DNA of 64,000 nt, taken from Holophagaceae bacterium (GTDB lineage Bacteria > Acidobacteriota > Holophagae > Holophagales > Holophagaceae). The notes below the pieces were generated by a model, which saw only the letters and a list, made by a program, of their open reading frames with translations, was not told where the DNA came from and made no database searches. The stretch is from the NCBI GenBank assembly GCA_021286765.1, contig JAJTBS010000004.1, positions 269,965 to 333,964 of the forward strand, written 5' to 3'. Positions 33,084 to 41,521 of the stretch are shown one piece after another; the first letter of the stretch is position 1, and every line of letters begins with the position of its first letter. The translations under genes and the position numbers were made by a program.

Positions 33084-34138
33084 GAGGCGAGCTCCCCCTT
33101 CAGCAGCGCCAGCTTGGTGTCGTAGCGGGCCTGCATCTCGGGCATGGCCCATTTGCGGGCCCTCTCCAGGGCCTTGATGGCCTCCTTCCGCTGTCCCTGG
33201 GCCAGGGCCAGCCGGGCCTGGATCAGGTAGAAATCCGGTTCCTGGGGCAGCAGCTTGATCGCCTGCTTGATGCGCTTCCCCGCCTCCTCCCAGTTGCTGT
33301 CCTGGAGGGCCTCCTCGGCGAGGAAGGCGTTGAAGAAGGGATCCCGCTTCCGGACCTCCATGCCGCGGTCCCGGAAGACCTGCGCCTCCCCTTCACGGCC
33401 CTGGGCCCGCAGGAGGTTCTCCAGGTTGCCGCAGGGGGCGCCATCTTTGGGATCGGCCTCGATAGCCTTCAGGAAGGACTTCTCGGCCTCGGCCTCCTGC
33501 CCAAGGCTCCGTTGGACCACCCCCAGGATGTTCCATCCCACCCCCAACCTCGGATCCACCTGGATCGACCGGTGGGCCGACTGCAGAGCCTCGTCCGAGC
33601 GGGACTCCCCCATCAGCTCCACGGCGCGGTTGCTGTAGAACAGGGCCAGCACGCGCTTGGGCTCCAGGGGCACGATGAGCTGCGTGTCCTTCCTGATCTC
33701 GGGAAGGAAGTCCGCCACGAGTTCCTGCCCCACCGTGCCGGCGGGAACGACCGCCACCACGTGGCGCTCGTAGCGCACCGTGGTGCCCACCCTCCGCCAC
33801 CGGCTGACCCTCAGCGATTCGCCATACCGGGCCTCAAGGCCAATGGATTTGCAGGCCGCCACATAGAGCGCCGTCAACGTCAGGCAGTTGGCCTTGCGAT
33901 CCCGCCAGGCCTCGATGGGGGTGCGGGTGTAGGCATTGTCGTAGGTGATCCCGAGCCCCCCTTCCTCGGGGGGAAGGAAGAAGGACTTGAGGAGGTACCC
34001 GACCTTGGTGGCAACCCCCATGTGGCCGATGGTCTGCTTCTGGGCGAAGGCCTTCAGCTCCGGGGGGGCTTCAAAAGGATCCTCGCCGGCCGTCAGGAGG
34101 GTCGCGCAGAACAGGAGGGGCAGAAGTCGTAGGCGCAC
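33080..34138 (-). CDS. Exported transglutaminase-like protein with TPR repeats
   Basis: A 352-residue precursor. After a signal peptide (about 1-18), a transglutaminase/SirB-like segment carries a plausible catalytic triad: Cys85 in KANCLTLTAL, His126 in YERHVVAV and Asp143 in LVADFLPE. TPR repeats follow from about 165 (SNRAVELMGESRSDEALQ, LGVVQRSLGQEAEAEKSF and more). Function unknown; similar pairings occur in envelope proteins. A GTG start at 34138 is preferred because GGGAG lies six bases before it and a clean signal peptide results; the alternative ATG at 34159 lacks a Shine-Dalgarno. It converges with another TPR gene. Confidence 0.72.
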   Translation of the reverse strand: MRLRLLPLLFCATLLTAGEDPFEAPPELKAFAQKQTIGHMGVATKVGYLLKSFFLPPEEGGLGITYDNAYTRTPIEAWRDRKANCLTLTALYVAACKSIGLEARYGESLRVSRWRRVGTTVRYERHVVAVVPAGTVGQELVADFLPEIRKDTQLIVPLEPKRVLALFYSNRAVELMGESRSDEALQSAHRSIQVDPRLGVGWNILGVVQRSLGQEAEAEKSFLKAIEADPKDGAPCGNLENLLRAQGREGEAQVFRDRGMEVRKRDPFFNAFLAEEALQDSNWEEAGKRIKQAIKLLPQEPDFYLIQARLALAQGQRKEAIKALERARKWAMPEMQARYDTKLALLKGELAS

Positions 34139-34220
34139 GGGAAGCTCCCGACACAACATAGGTCTACGGACAGAGGGTTCAACCGATTATGCGATCCTGG
34201 AGACCTTCCTAGGGGAAAAC

Positions 34221-35141
34221 ATGTCCAAGCCGACCGCCGTGGTTTGCGCCTATTCCAGCGTGGGTACCGCCGCCCTGGAGGGGCTGCTGGAAGCGGGCGT
34301 GGAGGTCAGTGCCCTCTACACCTACGCCCAGGGGCCGGACGAGCTGTGGTTCACCCCGCCTGCGGTGCTGGCCGCGGCCCAAGGCATTCCCGTGACCATG
34401 GCCCCGGCGTTCAACGACGACGCAGTGTATGCGGCCATCCGGGCACTCCAGCCGGATTTCCTTTTCAGCTTCTATTTCCGCGAGATGATCCAGGCCCGCT
34501 TCCTGGACCTGCCGCGCCTCGGGGCCTACAACCTCCATGGCAGCCTGCTGCCGAAGTACCGGGGCCGGGCGCCCATCAACTGGGTGCTGGTGAAGGGCGA
34601 GCCCGAGACCGGCGTCACCCTCCACGCCATGACCCCCAAGCCCGATGATGGCTTCATCGTGGCCCAGACCCGCCTGCCCATCGCCTGGGACGAGACCGCC
34701 CTCAGCCTCACAGACAAGGCCGCGGCGGCCGGGAGGGATCTCGTACGGGACGCCATCCCGGGCCTGGTGGACGGTTCCTGCCAGCGCATCGACCAGAAGA
34801 CCCTCGGGCCGTCCACCTACTTCGGCGGCCGCAAGCCCGCGGACTCCCGGCTGGACTTCGCCATGACTGCGGCGGAAGCCTTCAACCAGATCCGCGCCGT
34901 GGCGGATCCCTGGCCCAACGCCTTCCTGGAGACGCCCCTGGGGACAGCCAAGATCGCCTGGGCCCTGCCGACGGCCGAGCCCTGCCCCCAGGGGCGCTTC
35001 CGCCTCACCCAGGAGGGTGTGCTGCTCGGGTTCTCGGGCGGCGCCCTGAGGCTCCACACCCTGAAGGTCCGCGGCCTGAGGGTGGAGCGCCCCACGGACC
35101 AGGCGGCCGCCCTGCGGGAACTCGGCCTGGCTGAGGCCTGA
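34221..35141 (+). CDS. ArnA-type formyltransferase (10-formyl-THF dependent)
   Basis: A 306-residue formyltransferase that would move a formyl group from 10-formyltetrahydrofolate to an amino group. The catalytic triad Asn104, His106 and Asp142 sits in YNLHGSLLPKYRGRAPINWV and MTPKPDDGFIVAQ. These blocks match the formyltransferase domain of ArnA (UDP-Ara4N synthesis) better than Met-tRNA formyltransferase. The dehydrogenase half of ArnA is absent, and no nearby sugar genes are present, so the acceptor sugar or amine is unknown. The ATG at 34221 follows AGGGGAA. Fmt remains a weaker alternative. Confidence 0.8.
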   Translation: MSKPTAVVCAYSSVGTAALEGLLEAGVEVSALYTYAQGPDELWFTPPAVLAAAQGIPVTMAPAFNDDAVYAAIRALQPDFLFSFYFREMIQARFLDLPRLGAYNLHGSLLPKYRGRAPINWVLVKGEPETGVTLHAMTPKPDDGFIVAQTRLPIAWDETALSLTDKAAAAGRDLVRDAIPGLVDGSCQRIDQKTLGPSTYFGGRKPADSRLDFAMTAAEAFNQIRAVADPWPNAFLETPLGTAKIAWALPTAEPCPQGRFRLTQEGVLLGFSGGALRLHTLKVRGLRVERPTDQAAALRELGLAEA

Positions 35142-35257
35142 TTCCGGGGTCCACGCCAGCCCTCGAACCGGAGATCCTCTCCTCCTCACGGGAGACAGTT
35201 CAGGAGGCCATCCGGGAGCACCTCGGCTATCCTGGCCCCGATTCCCGAAAGGCCCCC

Positions 35258-36313
35258 ATGCGAAGCGTCATCACTGGAACCGGCATCGGCGTGCCCCCGC
35301 ACCTCGTCACGAACGAGGCCCTGTCCAAGCTCATGGACACCTCGGATGAGTGGATCCGGGTCCGCAGTGGCATCCAGGAGCGGCGCTATGCCGAGCCGGG
35401 CCAGGGCTCCACGGATCTCGGGGTGATCGCCGCCCGGAACGCCATCGCCGATGCCGGGCTGACCTCAGCCGACATCGATGCAGTCCTCTTCGCCACCATG
35501 ACCCCGGATCACGTGCTGCCGGGCAATGGCCCCCTCCTGCAGGCGGCCCTGGGCTTGGGGGATGTCCCCACCTTCGACATCCGGCAACAGTGCAGCGGCT
35601 TCCTCTACGGGCTCGAACTGGCCGACCTCATCCTCCAGAGCGGCCGCTACCGGCGCCTCCTCCTCGTGGGCGCCGAGGTGCACTCCCCCTTCATGCCCTG
35701 GCATCTGGGGTGGGACACGGTCATTGGGCGCTCCACCCGCGAGATCACGGAAGCCGAGCGGGCCGCCAATACGGCCATCCGCGACCGGACCGTGCTTTTC
35801 GGTGATGGCGCTGGGGCCGTGGTGATCGAAGCCCGCGAGGGCGAGACCGGCCTGGGCCCGATCCGCCTCCACACAGACGGCGCCGCGGCCGGTGTCCTGA
35901 CCATGCCGGGCGCCAGCTTCAAACGGCGGCCCTTCGTGTCGCACGAGCAGATCGACGCGGGGGAGACGGTCCCTGTCATGTCCGGCAAGGAGGTCTTCCG
36001 GACCGCCGTGACCCTGATGCCCCAGGCTGTCCGCGAGGTCTGCGCCCTCTCGGGCCTGGCTGTGGAGGACCTGGATCTCCTGCTCATCCACCAGGCCAAC
36101 CTCCGCATCATCGAGGGTGTGCAGAAGGCCCTGGGCCTGCCCCCCGAGAAGGTGCCCCACAACGTCGAGCGCTGGGGCAACACCACCGCCGCCACCCTGC
36201 CCATCCTGTTCCACGAGTGTCGCCAGCAGGGGCTGATCCGCCCAGGCATGAACGTCATGTTCACCGCGCTCGGCTCGGGCCTCCACTGGGGCGCCGCGCT
36301 CTACCGGGCCTGA
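35258..36313 (+). CDS. 3-oxoacyl-ACP synthase III (FabH-like)
   Basis: Ketosynthase III of 351 residues that starts fatty acid chains or makes a related thioester product. The catalytic triad is complete: Cys112 in RQQCSGFLYG, His in LLIHQANLRI and Asn in GNTTAATLPI. The family opening ITGTGIGVPPHLVTNEAL and DTSDEWIRVRSGIQERR are clear. An insertion around residues 145-170 (LGWDTVIGRSTREITEAE) makes it longer than E. coli FabH (317), which is common in ketosynthase III proteins that use other acyl groups. No other fab genes are nearby, so a role outside the main fatty acid pathway is possible. Confidence 0.88.
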   Translation: MRSVITGTGIGVPPHLVTNEALSKLMDTSDEWIRVRSGIQERRYAEPGQGSTDLGVIAARNAIADAGLTSADIDAVLFATMTPDHVLPGNGPLLQAALGLGDVPTFDIRQQCSGFLYGLELADLILQSGRYRRLLLVGAEVHSPFMPWHLGWDTVIGRSTREITEAERAANTAIRDRTVLFGDGAGAVVIEAREGETGLGPIRLHTDGAAAGVLTMPGASFKRRPFVSHEQIDAGETVPVMSGKEVFRTAVTLMPQAVREVCALSGLAVEDLDLLLIHQANLRIIEGVQKALGLPPEKVPHNVERWGNTTAATLPILFHECRQQGLIRPGMNVMFTALGSGLHWGAALYRA

Positions 36314-36365
36314 TTGCCGCTTCCCCCGGGCCGGGGCTAGAATCCTGGCATTCCCAGGAGCCCCC

Positions 36366-36713
36366 ATGCCCCCGCGACCGATGGCCTTGGCCCTGCTCGT
36401 CCCAGCGCTTGTCCTCTCGGCCGGGACCACCAAGCCGAAGAAACCCGCCACGGGACTCGTCAGGTCCGCCAAAGAGGCCAAGACCATCGCGGAGCGGGAC
36501 ACCGGAGGGAAGGCCGTATCCGCGCGCCGCATCCCCCTCAACGGGGCCTCCGGCGGCTGGGAAGTGGATATCCACATGCCACGGGAGGAAAAGGGCTGGC
36601 GCTGCATCATCGATTCGGACACGCGGATGGTCCACAGCAAGACCCGCATCGACCAGCCTGGCGGGAAGGGCAAGTCCGAAGGTCCCGTGCGCATGGTCAA
36701 GGGGACCCGCTGA
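36366..36713 (+). CDS. Small secreted PepSY-like protein
   Basis: A 115-residue protein with an N-terminal signal peptide (about 1-19). The body, KEAKTIAERDTGGKAVSARR followed by GGWEVDIHMPREEKGWRCII and DSDTRMVHSK, has the two-strand-and-helix outline of a PepSY domain, a periplasmic peptidase-inhibitor-like fold. The match is by pattern only. The ATG follows AGGAG. It lies between fabH and the SPFH protein; its partner is unknown. Confidence 0.55.
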   Translation: MPPRPMALALLVPALVLSAGTTKPKKPATGLVRSAKEAKTIAERDTGGKAVSARRIPLNGASGGWEVDIHMPREEKGWRCIIDSDTRMVHSKTRIDQPGGKGKSEGPVRMVKGTR

Positions 36714-36830
36714 CGACGGCTCCCCGATCCGATCCGACCGTTCGCCGGTTTTTCCCACCAGACGCCCTGGCCGGCTTGCCAACCGGCCTAGAATCGTACC
36801 CGTGGCCAATGCCACTTAGGAGAACGACAC

Positions 36831-37874
36831 ATGGGTCTGATGGACTGGGGCAAAGCCCAATTCCTCGACATCCTCGAATGGTTGGATGATTCCACGGACA
36901 CGCTGGCCTGGCGCTTCCCCATGCGGGGCCAGGAGATCCAGAACGGCGGCCAACTCGTCGTGCGGGAAAGCCAGGAAGCGGTCTTCGTCAACGAAGGCCA
37001 GATGGCGGACGTGTTCAAGCCCGGCACCCACCGGCTGACCACCCAGAACCTGCCCATCCTCGCCACCCTGAAGGGCTGGAAGTACGGTTTCGAGAGCCCC
37101 TTCAAGAGCGATGTCTACTTCATCTCCACCAAGCTCTACAACGACCTGAAGTGGGGCACCTCGAACCCCATCATGATGCGCGACGCCGATTTCGGCATGC
37201 TGCGCATCCGGGCCTTCGGCATCTACTCCATCAAGGTCGTGGACAGCGCCACCTTCCTGCGCCAGCTCGTGGGCACCAACGGCGTGTACACCGTGCCCGA
37301 CATCTCCGAGCAGCTGCGCAAGACCATCATGAGCCGCTTCACGGACGCCCTGGGCGAGGCCAAGATCCCCGCCCTCGACTTGGCCGCGAAGTACGACGAG
37401 ATCTCCGACTTCGTGAAGCAGAAGCTGCAGGAGGAGTTCAAGTCCATGGGGCTCGAGCTCTCCAAGTTCTTCGTGGAGAACATCAGCCTTCCCGAGGAAG
37501 TGGAAGCCATGATGGACAAGCGCACCGGCGTGGGCATGATGGCCCCGGTCATGGGCGCCTACACCCAGATGCAGGTGGCCGACAGCATCCCCCTCGCCGC
37601 CCAGAACCAGGGTGGCGTAGCCGGCCTGGGCATGGGCATGGGCGTGGGCTTCGGCATGGGCAACATGATGGGCCAGCAGATGGCCGGGGCCCAGCAGCAA
37701 ATGGGCCAGCAGGGCTTCCCCGCCGGCAACTCGCCCGCCGCCGCGGCGCCATTGAAATCATTGAAGGAAGAGCTGACGGAGCTCAAGGAACTCTTTGATG
37801 GCCAGTTGATCAGCCAGGGCGAATACGATGCCCAGCGCGCCGTCATCATGAAGAAGCATGGGATGGGGAATTAG
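36831..37874 (+). CDS. SPFH-domain protein with C-terminal SHOCT domain
   Basis: A 347-residue protein of the YdjI/virion-core-like SPFH group. The N-terminal 210 residues carry the SPFH fold (QEAVFVNEGQMADVFKPG, PDISEQLRKTIMSRFTD), a Gly/Met/Gln-rich linker covers about 245-300, and the last 30 residues, LKELFDGQLISQGEYDAQ and so on, are a SHOCT motif, typical of oligomerising short C-terminal domains. No transmembrane segment is seen. Likely a membrane- or stress-associated scaffold; role unknown. TAGGAG precedes the ATG, and a strong terminator follows. Confidence 0.87.
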   Translation: MGLMDWGKAQFLDILEWLDDSTDTLAWRFPMRGQEIQNGGQLVVRESQEAVFVNEGQMADVFKPGTHRLTTQNLPILATLKGWKYGFESPFKSDVYFISTKLYNDLKWGTSNPIMMRDADFGMLRIRAFGIYSIKVVDSATFLRQLVGTNGVYTVPDISEQLRKTIMSRFTDALGEAKIPALDLAAKYDEISDFVKQKLQEEFKSMGLELSKFFVENISLPEEVEAMMDKRTGVGMMAPVMGAYTQMQVADSIPLAAQNQGGVAGLGMGMGVGFGMGNMMGQQMAGAQQQMGQQGFPAGNSPAAAAPLKSLKEELTELKELFDGQLISQGEYDAQRAVIMKKHGMGN

Positions 37875-37899
37875 GCATCCATTCTCCGTTCCACAACGC

Positions 37900-37927
37900 A
37901 CGCGGCCCTTCGGGGCCGTGTTCTTTT
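37900..37927 (+). terminator. Rho-independent terminator with UUCG loop
   Basis: Nine-base-pair stem (37900-37908 with 37913-37921, one G-T pair) capped by TTCG, followed by TCTTTTT. Ends the SPFH transcript. Confidence 0.9.
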
Positions 37928-38013
37928 TGCCTTTGAGCCCTTCACGGTGGAGTGGCACATGCCTGAAGCCCCCCGCGCCGCGCCGTGGCGCAACCGATCT
38001 AAGGCGTGACAAC

Positions 38014-38952
38014 TCAGTCGTGATGATGCTCGTGTCCGTCCGCTTCGTGTTCATGCACGAACCGGTGCTGATGGCGGTCAGCCATGGCCTTGGTCTCGAA
38101 GTGGAGGGTGAGGTGGCGCACGCCGAACCGCTCGGCCAGCAGATGCTCGATGCGCTGCTGATGGGCTTCCGTGTCTTCCAACCGCTCAGCCTCCACGATG
38201 ACGTGGGCGGTACAGACCGTCAGGTGGCTGCAGACCCGCCAGGAGCGCAGGTCTTCAATGCCCGTGACGCCTGGCAGCCGCAGCAGCTCGGCTTTGGCCT
38301 CCTCTTGGTTGAAGGCGGCGCGATGCATGAGGATGCCCAGGGCGTCGCGCAGGAGCAGGAAGGCGCCGCGCAGGATCACCGCCGCGATGCCCGCCGCCAG
38401 GAGCGGATCCACCCATTTCCAGCCGGTGAAGCGGATCACCACCATGCCCACCACCACGGCCAGATTGGCCAGGCTGTCCCCCAGGGCGTGCAGGTACGCG
38501 CTCCGCAGATTCAGGTCCCGCTCCTGGCCGGTGCCTTCCGAGGGAACCAGCACGAACGCCGCGGCGAGGTTCAGGCTCAGGCCGAGCACGGAGAAGGCGA
38601 TGGCCCAGCCCAGCTTGATGGAGACTGGGTGCCTCACGCGGTTCCAAGCCTCGAACAGCACAGCCCCGGCCAGGATCACCAGCAACAGGACCCCCAGCAG
38701 GGTGTTGAAGATCTCGATCCGGTGCCAGCCATAGGTCCAGCGATCGCAAGGCTCGCGCCGGTTGGCCAAGCGGATGCTGCCCAGAGCGAGCAGGTTCACC
38801 ACCGCATCATTCAGGTTTTCGAGGCTGTCGGACACCAGTCCCAGCGAGCCGGTCCAAAGCCCGCCGATGCCCTGGACCAGGAAGTTCAGGCCGAAGATCA
38901 GCGAGCTGAGGGCCAGCCGTCCAGAGGTCGTGGGCCCGTGGGAATGGCTCAT
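38014..38952 (-). CDS. Cation diffusion facilitator (CDF) metal transporter
   Basis: A 312-residue inner-membrane divalent-metal/proton antiporter. Six helices and a cytoplasmic domain can be traced. The TM5 metal site is the usual His155-x3-Asp159 (YLHALGDS), but the TM2 site is Glu45-x3-Asp49 (DSLENLNDA) where zinc transporters carry HxxxD. Histidine-rich ends (HSHG and HEHEADGHEHHHD) are typical. The ATG overlaps the hydratase stop (TGATG), so it is coupled. Metal preference could differ from zinc. Confidence 0.9.
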   Translation of the reverse strand: MSHSHGPTTSGRLALSSLIFGLNFLVQGIGGLWTGSLGLVSDSLENLNDAVVNLLALGSIRLANRREPCDRWTYGWHRIEIFNTLLGVLLLVILAGAVLFEAWNRVRHPVSIKLGWAIAFSVLGLSLNLAAAFVLVPSEGTGQERDLNLRSAYLHALGDSLANLAVVVGMVVIRFTGWKWVDPLLAAGIAAVILRGAFLLLRDALGILMHRAAFNQEEAKAELLRLPGVTGIEDLRSWRVCSHLTVCTAHVIVEAERLEDTEAHQQRIEHLLAERFGVRHLTLHFETKAMADRHQHRFVHEHEADGHEHHHD

Positions 38953-39737
38953 CACTCGCCCTTGTACCGGGGTGGGCGCTTCTCGCGGAAGGCCGCCAGC
39001 CCCTCCAGGCGATCCTGCGTGGGAATGACCTGGGCGTAGCAGGCCTCTTCCAGCGCCAAGCCCGCCGCGAGGTCCAGCTCCATGCCCTGCCCCACGGCCT
39101 GCTTCGCCAGGCGGAGGGCGATGGGGCCATTCGGCAGGATCTCCCGCGCCAAGCCCAGCGCCCCTTCCAGGGCCTGCCCGGCGGGCACCACGCGGTTCAC
39201 GAGGCCGAGCCGGCCCGCCTCCTCTGCGCCGAAGCGCCGGGCGGTGAAGATCAGCTCTTTGGCCCGGGCGGCGCCGATGAGGCGGGGCAGGCGCTGAGTG
39301 CCCCCTCCCCCGGGAATGATGGCCAGGGCCGCCTCCACCAGCCCCATCTTGGCCTCGGTTCCTGCCACCCGCAGGTCTGCGGCCAGGGCCAGTTCCAGTC
39401 CGCCTCCGAAGGCGGCACCCTCCAGCGCGGCGATAACCGGCATGGGCAGGGACTCCACCTCGGAGAAGGCCGCCCGGATGCTCTGCACAAAGATACCGGC
39501 CTCCTCGGGGGACATGCCGGCCCGCTCTTTCAGGTCGGCCCCGGCGCAGAACACCCCGGGCACCAGGCTGTGCAGCACCACCACCCGCACGGTGCGATCC
39601 GTCGCCAGGGCCTTCACCGCCGCGCGGAATTCAGAGAGGAGCTGCCGACCCAGGGCATTCTTGGCCGCCGGACGGTCCAGCCCCAGCAGCACGAGGCCAG
39701 CGTCCGGACCGGGGAGGTGTTCGACCCGGACCTCCAT
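38952..39737 (-). CDS. Enoyl-CoA hydratase, AUH-like (methylglutaconyl-CoA hydratase type)
   Basis: Crotonase-fold hydratase of 261 residues. The sequence follows human AUH, the leucine-pathway 3-methylglutaconyl-CoA hydratase, unusually closely: [48 protein letters not shown] and the final [11 protein letters not shown]. This supports leucine breakdown, though other enoyl-CoA substrates are possible. The ATG at 39737 overlaps the stop of the biotinyl protein (TGATG) and its own TGA overlaps the CDF start. The frame continues upstream but the ATG gives the family length. Confidence 0.87.
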   Translation of the reverse strand: MEVRVEHLPGPDAGLVLLGLDRPAAKNALGRQLLSEFRAAVKALATDRTVRVVVLHSLVPGVFCAGADLKERAGMSPEEAGIFVQSIRAAFSEVESLPMPVIAALEGAAFGGGLELALAADLRVAGTEAKMGLVEAALAIIPGGGGTQRLPRLIGAARAKELIFTARRFGAEEAGRLGLVNRVVPAGQALEGALGLAREILPNGPIALRLAKQAVGQGMELDLAAGLALEEACYAQVIPTQDRLEGLAAFREKRPPRYKGE

Positions 39738-39949
39738 CAGCCCAGCTCGACGATGGGATCCCCTTCGTTCAGGAACTGCTCGGGGGCCACGAAAACCTTC
39801 TGGACCGTGCCCTCCTCGGGGCTGCCCACGGGAATCTGCATTTTCATCGACTCGATGATGACCAGGTCCTGATCCTCGCCCACGGCATCGCCCTCGACGA
39901 CACAGACTTCCAGGACCTTCCCAGCCATCTCGGCCTTCACCAGCACCAT
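39737..39949 (-). CDS. Stand-alone biotinyl (carboxyl carrier) domain
   Basis: A 70-residue biotinyl-domain protein with the modification site [11 protein letters not shown] and the flanking beta strands ([30 protein letters not shown]). It could carry biotin for an acyl-CoA carboxylase such as the carboxyltransferase at 21977, whose gene lacks its own biotinyl partner; this link is inference. A start at 39961 is possible, but the ATG at 39949 sits six bases after AGGTGG. It overlaps the AUH-like gene. Confidence 0.85.
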   Translation of the reverse strand: MVLVKAEMAGKVLEVCVVEGDAVGEDQDLVIIESMKMQIPVGSPEEGTVQKVFVAPEQFLNEGDPIVELG

Positions 39950-39992
39950 CTGCCACCTCATGAGGAGATGGCCAGTGTAGCGGTGCGGCGCG

Positions 39993-40229
39993 CTATTCGT
40001 CCCGCTCGGAATCTCCGATCACCACCAGGTCGTCATCCTCGTAGGCGAAGTCGCCCTCCTCGATGAGGATCTCGCGGACTTTGCCGCCCTCGGGGGCATT
40101 GATGTAGAAGGAGGTGCGGGAGGAATCCGTGCCCTCGAGGATCATCAGGGGCTCGTCCTCTTCCACTTCCTGGCCGGGGCGGACGAGGACGTCCACCACG
40201 TAACCCGGCCATTCCGCCCTCACGATCAT
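39993..40229 (-). CDS. Biotinyl-like domain lacking the acceptor lysine
   Basis: A 78-residue protein homologous to its downstream neighbour ([20 protein letters not shown], then [18 protein letters not shown]), but where the biotin site should read ESMKM it has [10 protein letters not shown], with no lysine. It therefore probably cannot be biotinylated or lipoylated. It could be an accessory or structural relative. The ATG at 40229 follows GGGGAGG; the frame runs further upstream over the ychF promoter region. Confidence 0.7.
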   Translation of the reverse strand: MIVRAEWPGYVVDVLVRPGQEVEEDEPLMILEGTDSSRTSFYINAPEGGKVREILIEEGDFAYEDDDLVVIGDSERDE

Positions 40230-40359
40230 GCTGCCTCCCCTTCGGTTGCCTGTGACCTTGGCGGGGAGAGTATGGCGCCGGAAGGTTCCGCGCAAGTGCC
40301 GGAAGCCTTTCTTTTCGTCACAAGTCTTGTCTGGGATACTGGAGGGCTTGGAGGATGGA

Positions 40360-41460
40360 ATGGCAGTCGCATGTGGCATCGTGGGCCTACCCAACGTGGG
40401 GAAATCCACCCTTTTCAACGCCCTCACCCGCGCGGGCGCGGCTTCGGCCAACTATCCCTTCTGCACCATCGAGCCCAACACCGGCGTGGTGGATGTGCCA
40501 GACCCGCGGCTGGCGCCCCTCGCGAAGATCGTGAACCCCCAGCGCATCTTGCCTGCGGCCCAGGGATTCGTGGACATCGCCGGCCTCGTCCGGGGCGCCA
40601 GCAAGGGCGAGGGGCTGGGCAATGCCTTCCTGGGCCATATCCGGGAAACGGATGCCATCGTCCAGGTGGTCCGCTGCTTCGAAGACGGCAACGTCACGCA
40701 TGTCGAAGGCGGCGTGAACCCCGAGCGCGACCTGAGCATCATCGAGACGGAGCTGGTCATCAAGGACCTCGACGCCATCGAGAAGGGCCTGGAGCGCCAC
40801 CGCAAGATCGCCAAGACCGGCAACAAGGAGTCCATCGCCCTGGTGGCGGTGCTGGAGCCCCTGTACGCCACCCTGAACGACGGCAAGTGGGCGCGCACGG
40901 CCGGCCTTTCGGCGGAGGACAAGGCCCTGGTCAAGTCCTATGGGCTGCTGACCCTCAAGCCCACCCTCTTCGTGGGGAACATCGGGGAGGAGGACATTCG
41001 GAATCCCCAGGCCAACCCTCACTACGTGAAGCTCCAGGCCCTGGCCGCCGAGCGGGACGCCCCCTGCATCCCCATCTGCTCCAAGCTCGAGGCGGAGATC
41101 CAGGACCTGCCCGAGGAGGACCGCCCCATGTTCCTGGAGGAGGCCGGACTGACCGAACCCGGGCTGAATGTCCTGATCCACGCCAGCTATGACCTGCTGG
41201 GCCTCCAGACCTACTTCACCGCCGGGGTGAAGGAGGTCCGTGCCTGGACCATCCACAAGGGCGACACGGCCCCCCAGGCCGCGGGCGTCATCCACACCGA
41301 CTTCGAGAAGGGCTTCATCCGGGCCCAGGTCATCGCCTACGAGGACTTCATCCAGTACGGCGGGGAGCAGGGCGCCAAGGACGCCGGGAAAATGCGGACC
41401 GAGGGCAAGGACTACGTCGTCAAGGACGGCGACCTCATGAACTTCCTGTTCAACGTCTAA
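40360..41460 (+). CDS. ychF: Redox-regulated ATPase YchF (OLA1 family)
   Basis: A 366-residue P-loop protein of the Obg-related family that prefers ATP. It opens [19 protein letters not shown] (G1), and has [10 protein letters not shown] and [18 protein letters not shown] (G3), plus a C-terminal TGS-like region with [17 protein letters not shown]. It binds ribosomes and responds to stress in other bacteria. The frame is open from 40228, but the ATG at 40360 after GGAGG gives the exact family size (E. coli 363). Divergent from the biotinyl-like genes. Confidence 0.96.
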   Translation: MAVACGIVGLPNVGKSTLFNALTRAGAASANYPFCTIEPNTGVVDVPDPRLAPLAKIVNPQRILPAAQGFVDIAGLVRGASKGEGLGNAFLGHIRETDAIVQVVRCFEDGNVTHVEGGVNPERDLSIIETELVIKDLDAIEKGLERHRKIAKTGNKESIALVAVLEPLYATLNDGKWARTAGLSAEDKALVKSYGLLTLKPTLFVGNIGEEDIRNPQANPHYVKLQALAAERDAPCIPICSKLEAEIQDLPEEDRPMFLEEAGLTEPGLNVLIHASYDLLGLQTYFTAGVKEVRAWTIHKGDTAPQAAGVIHTDFEKGFIRAQVIAYEDFIQYGGEQGAKDAGKMRTEGKDYVVKDGDLMNFLFNV

Positions 41461-41521
41461 TATTCCCATCTAGGATTCAATTCCCCTGCCCTCCGGCCGA
41501 TGCCTTGGGGAAGGCGGCGCA

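Noticed and set aside
34221..35141. Methionyl-tRNA formyltransferase (fmt)
   Set aside because: The block LHGSLLPKYRGRAPINWV and the MTPKPDDG region fit the ArnA formyltransferase domain better, and no def gene is adjacent.
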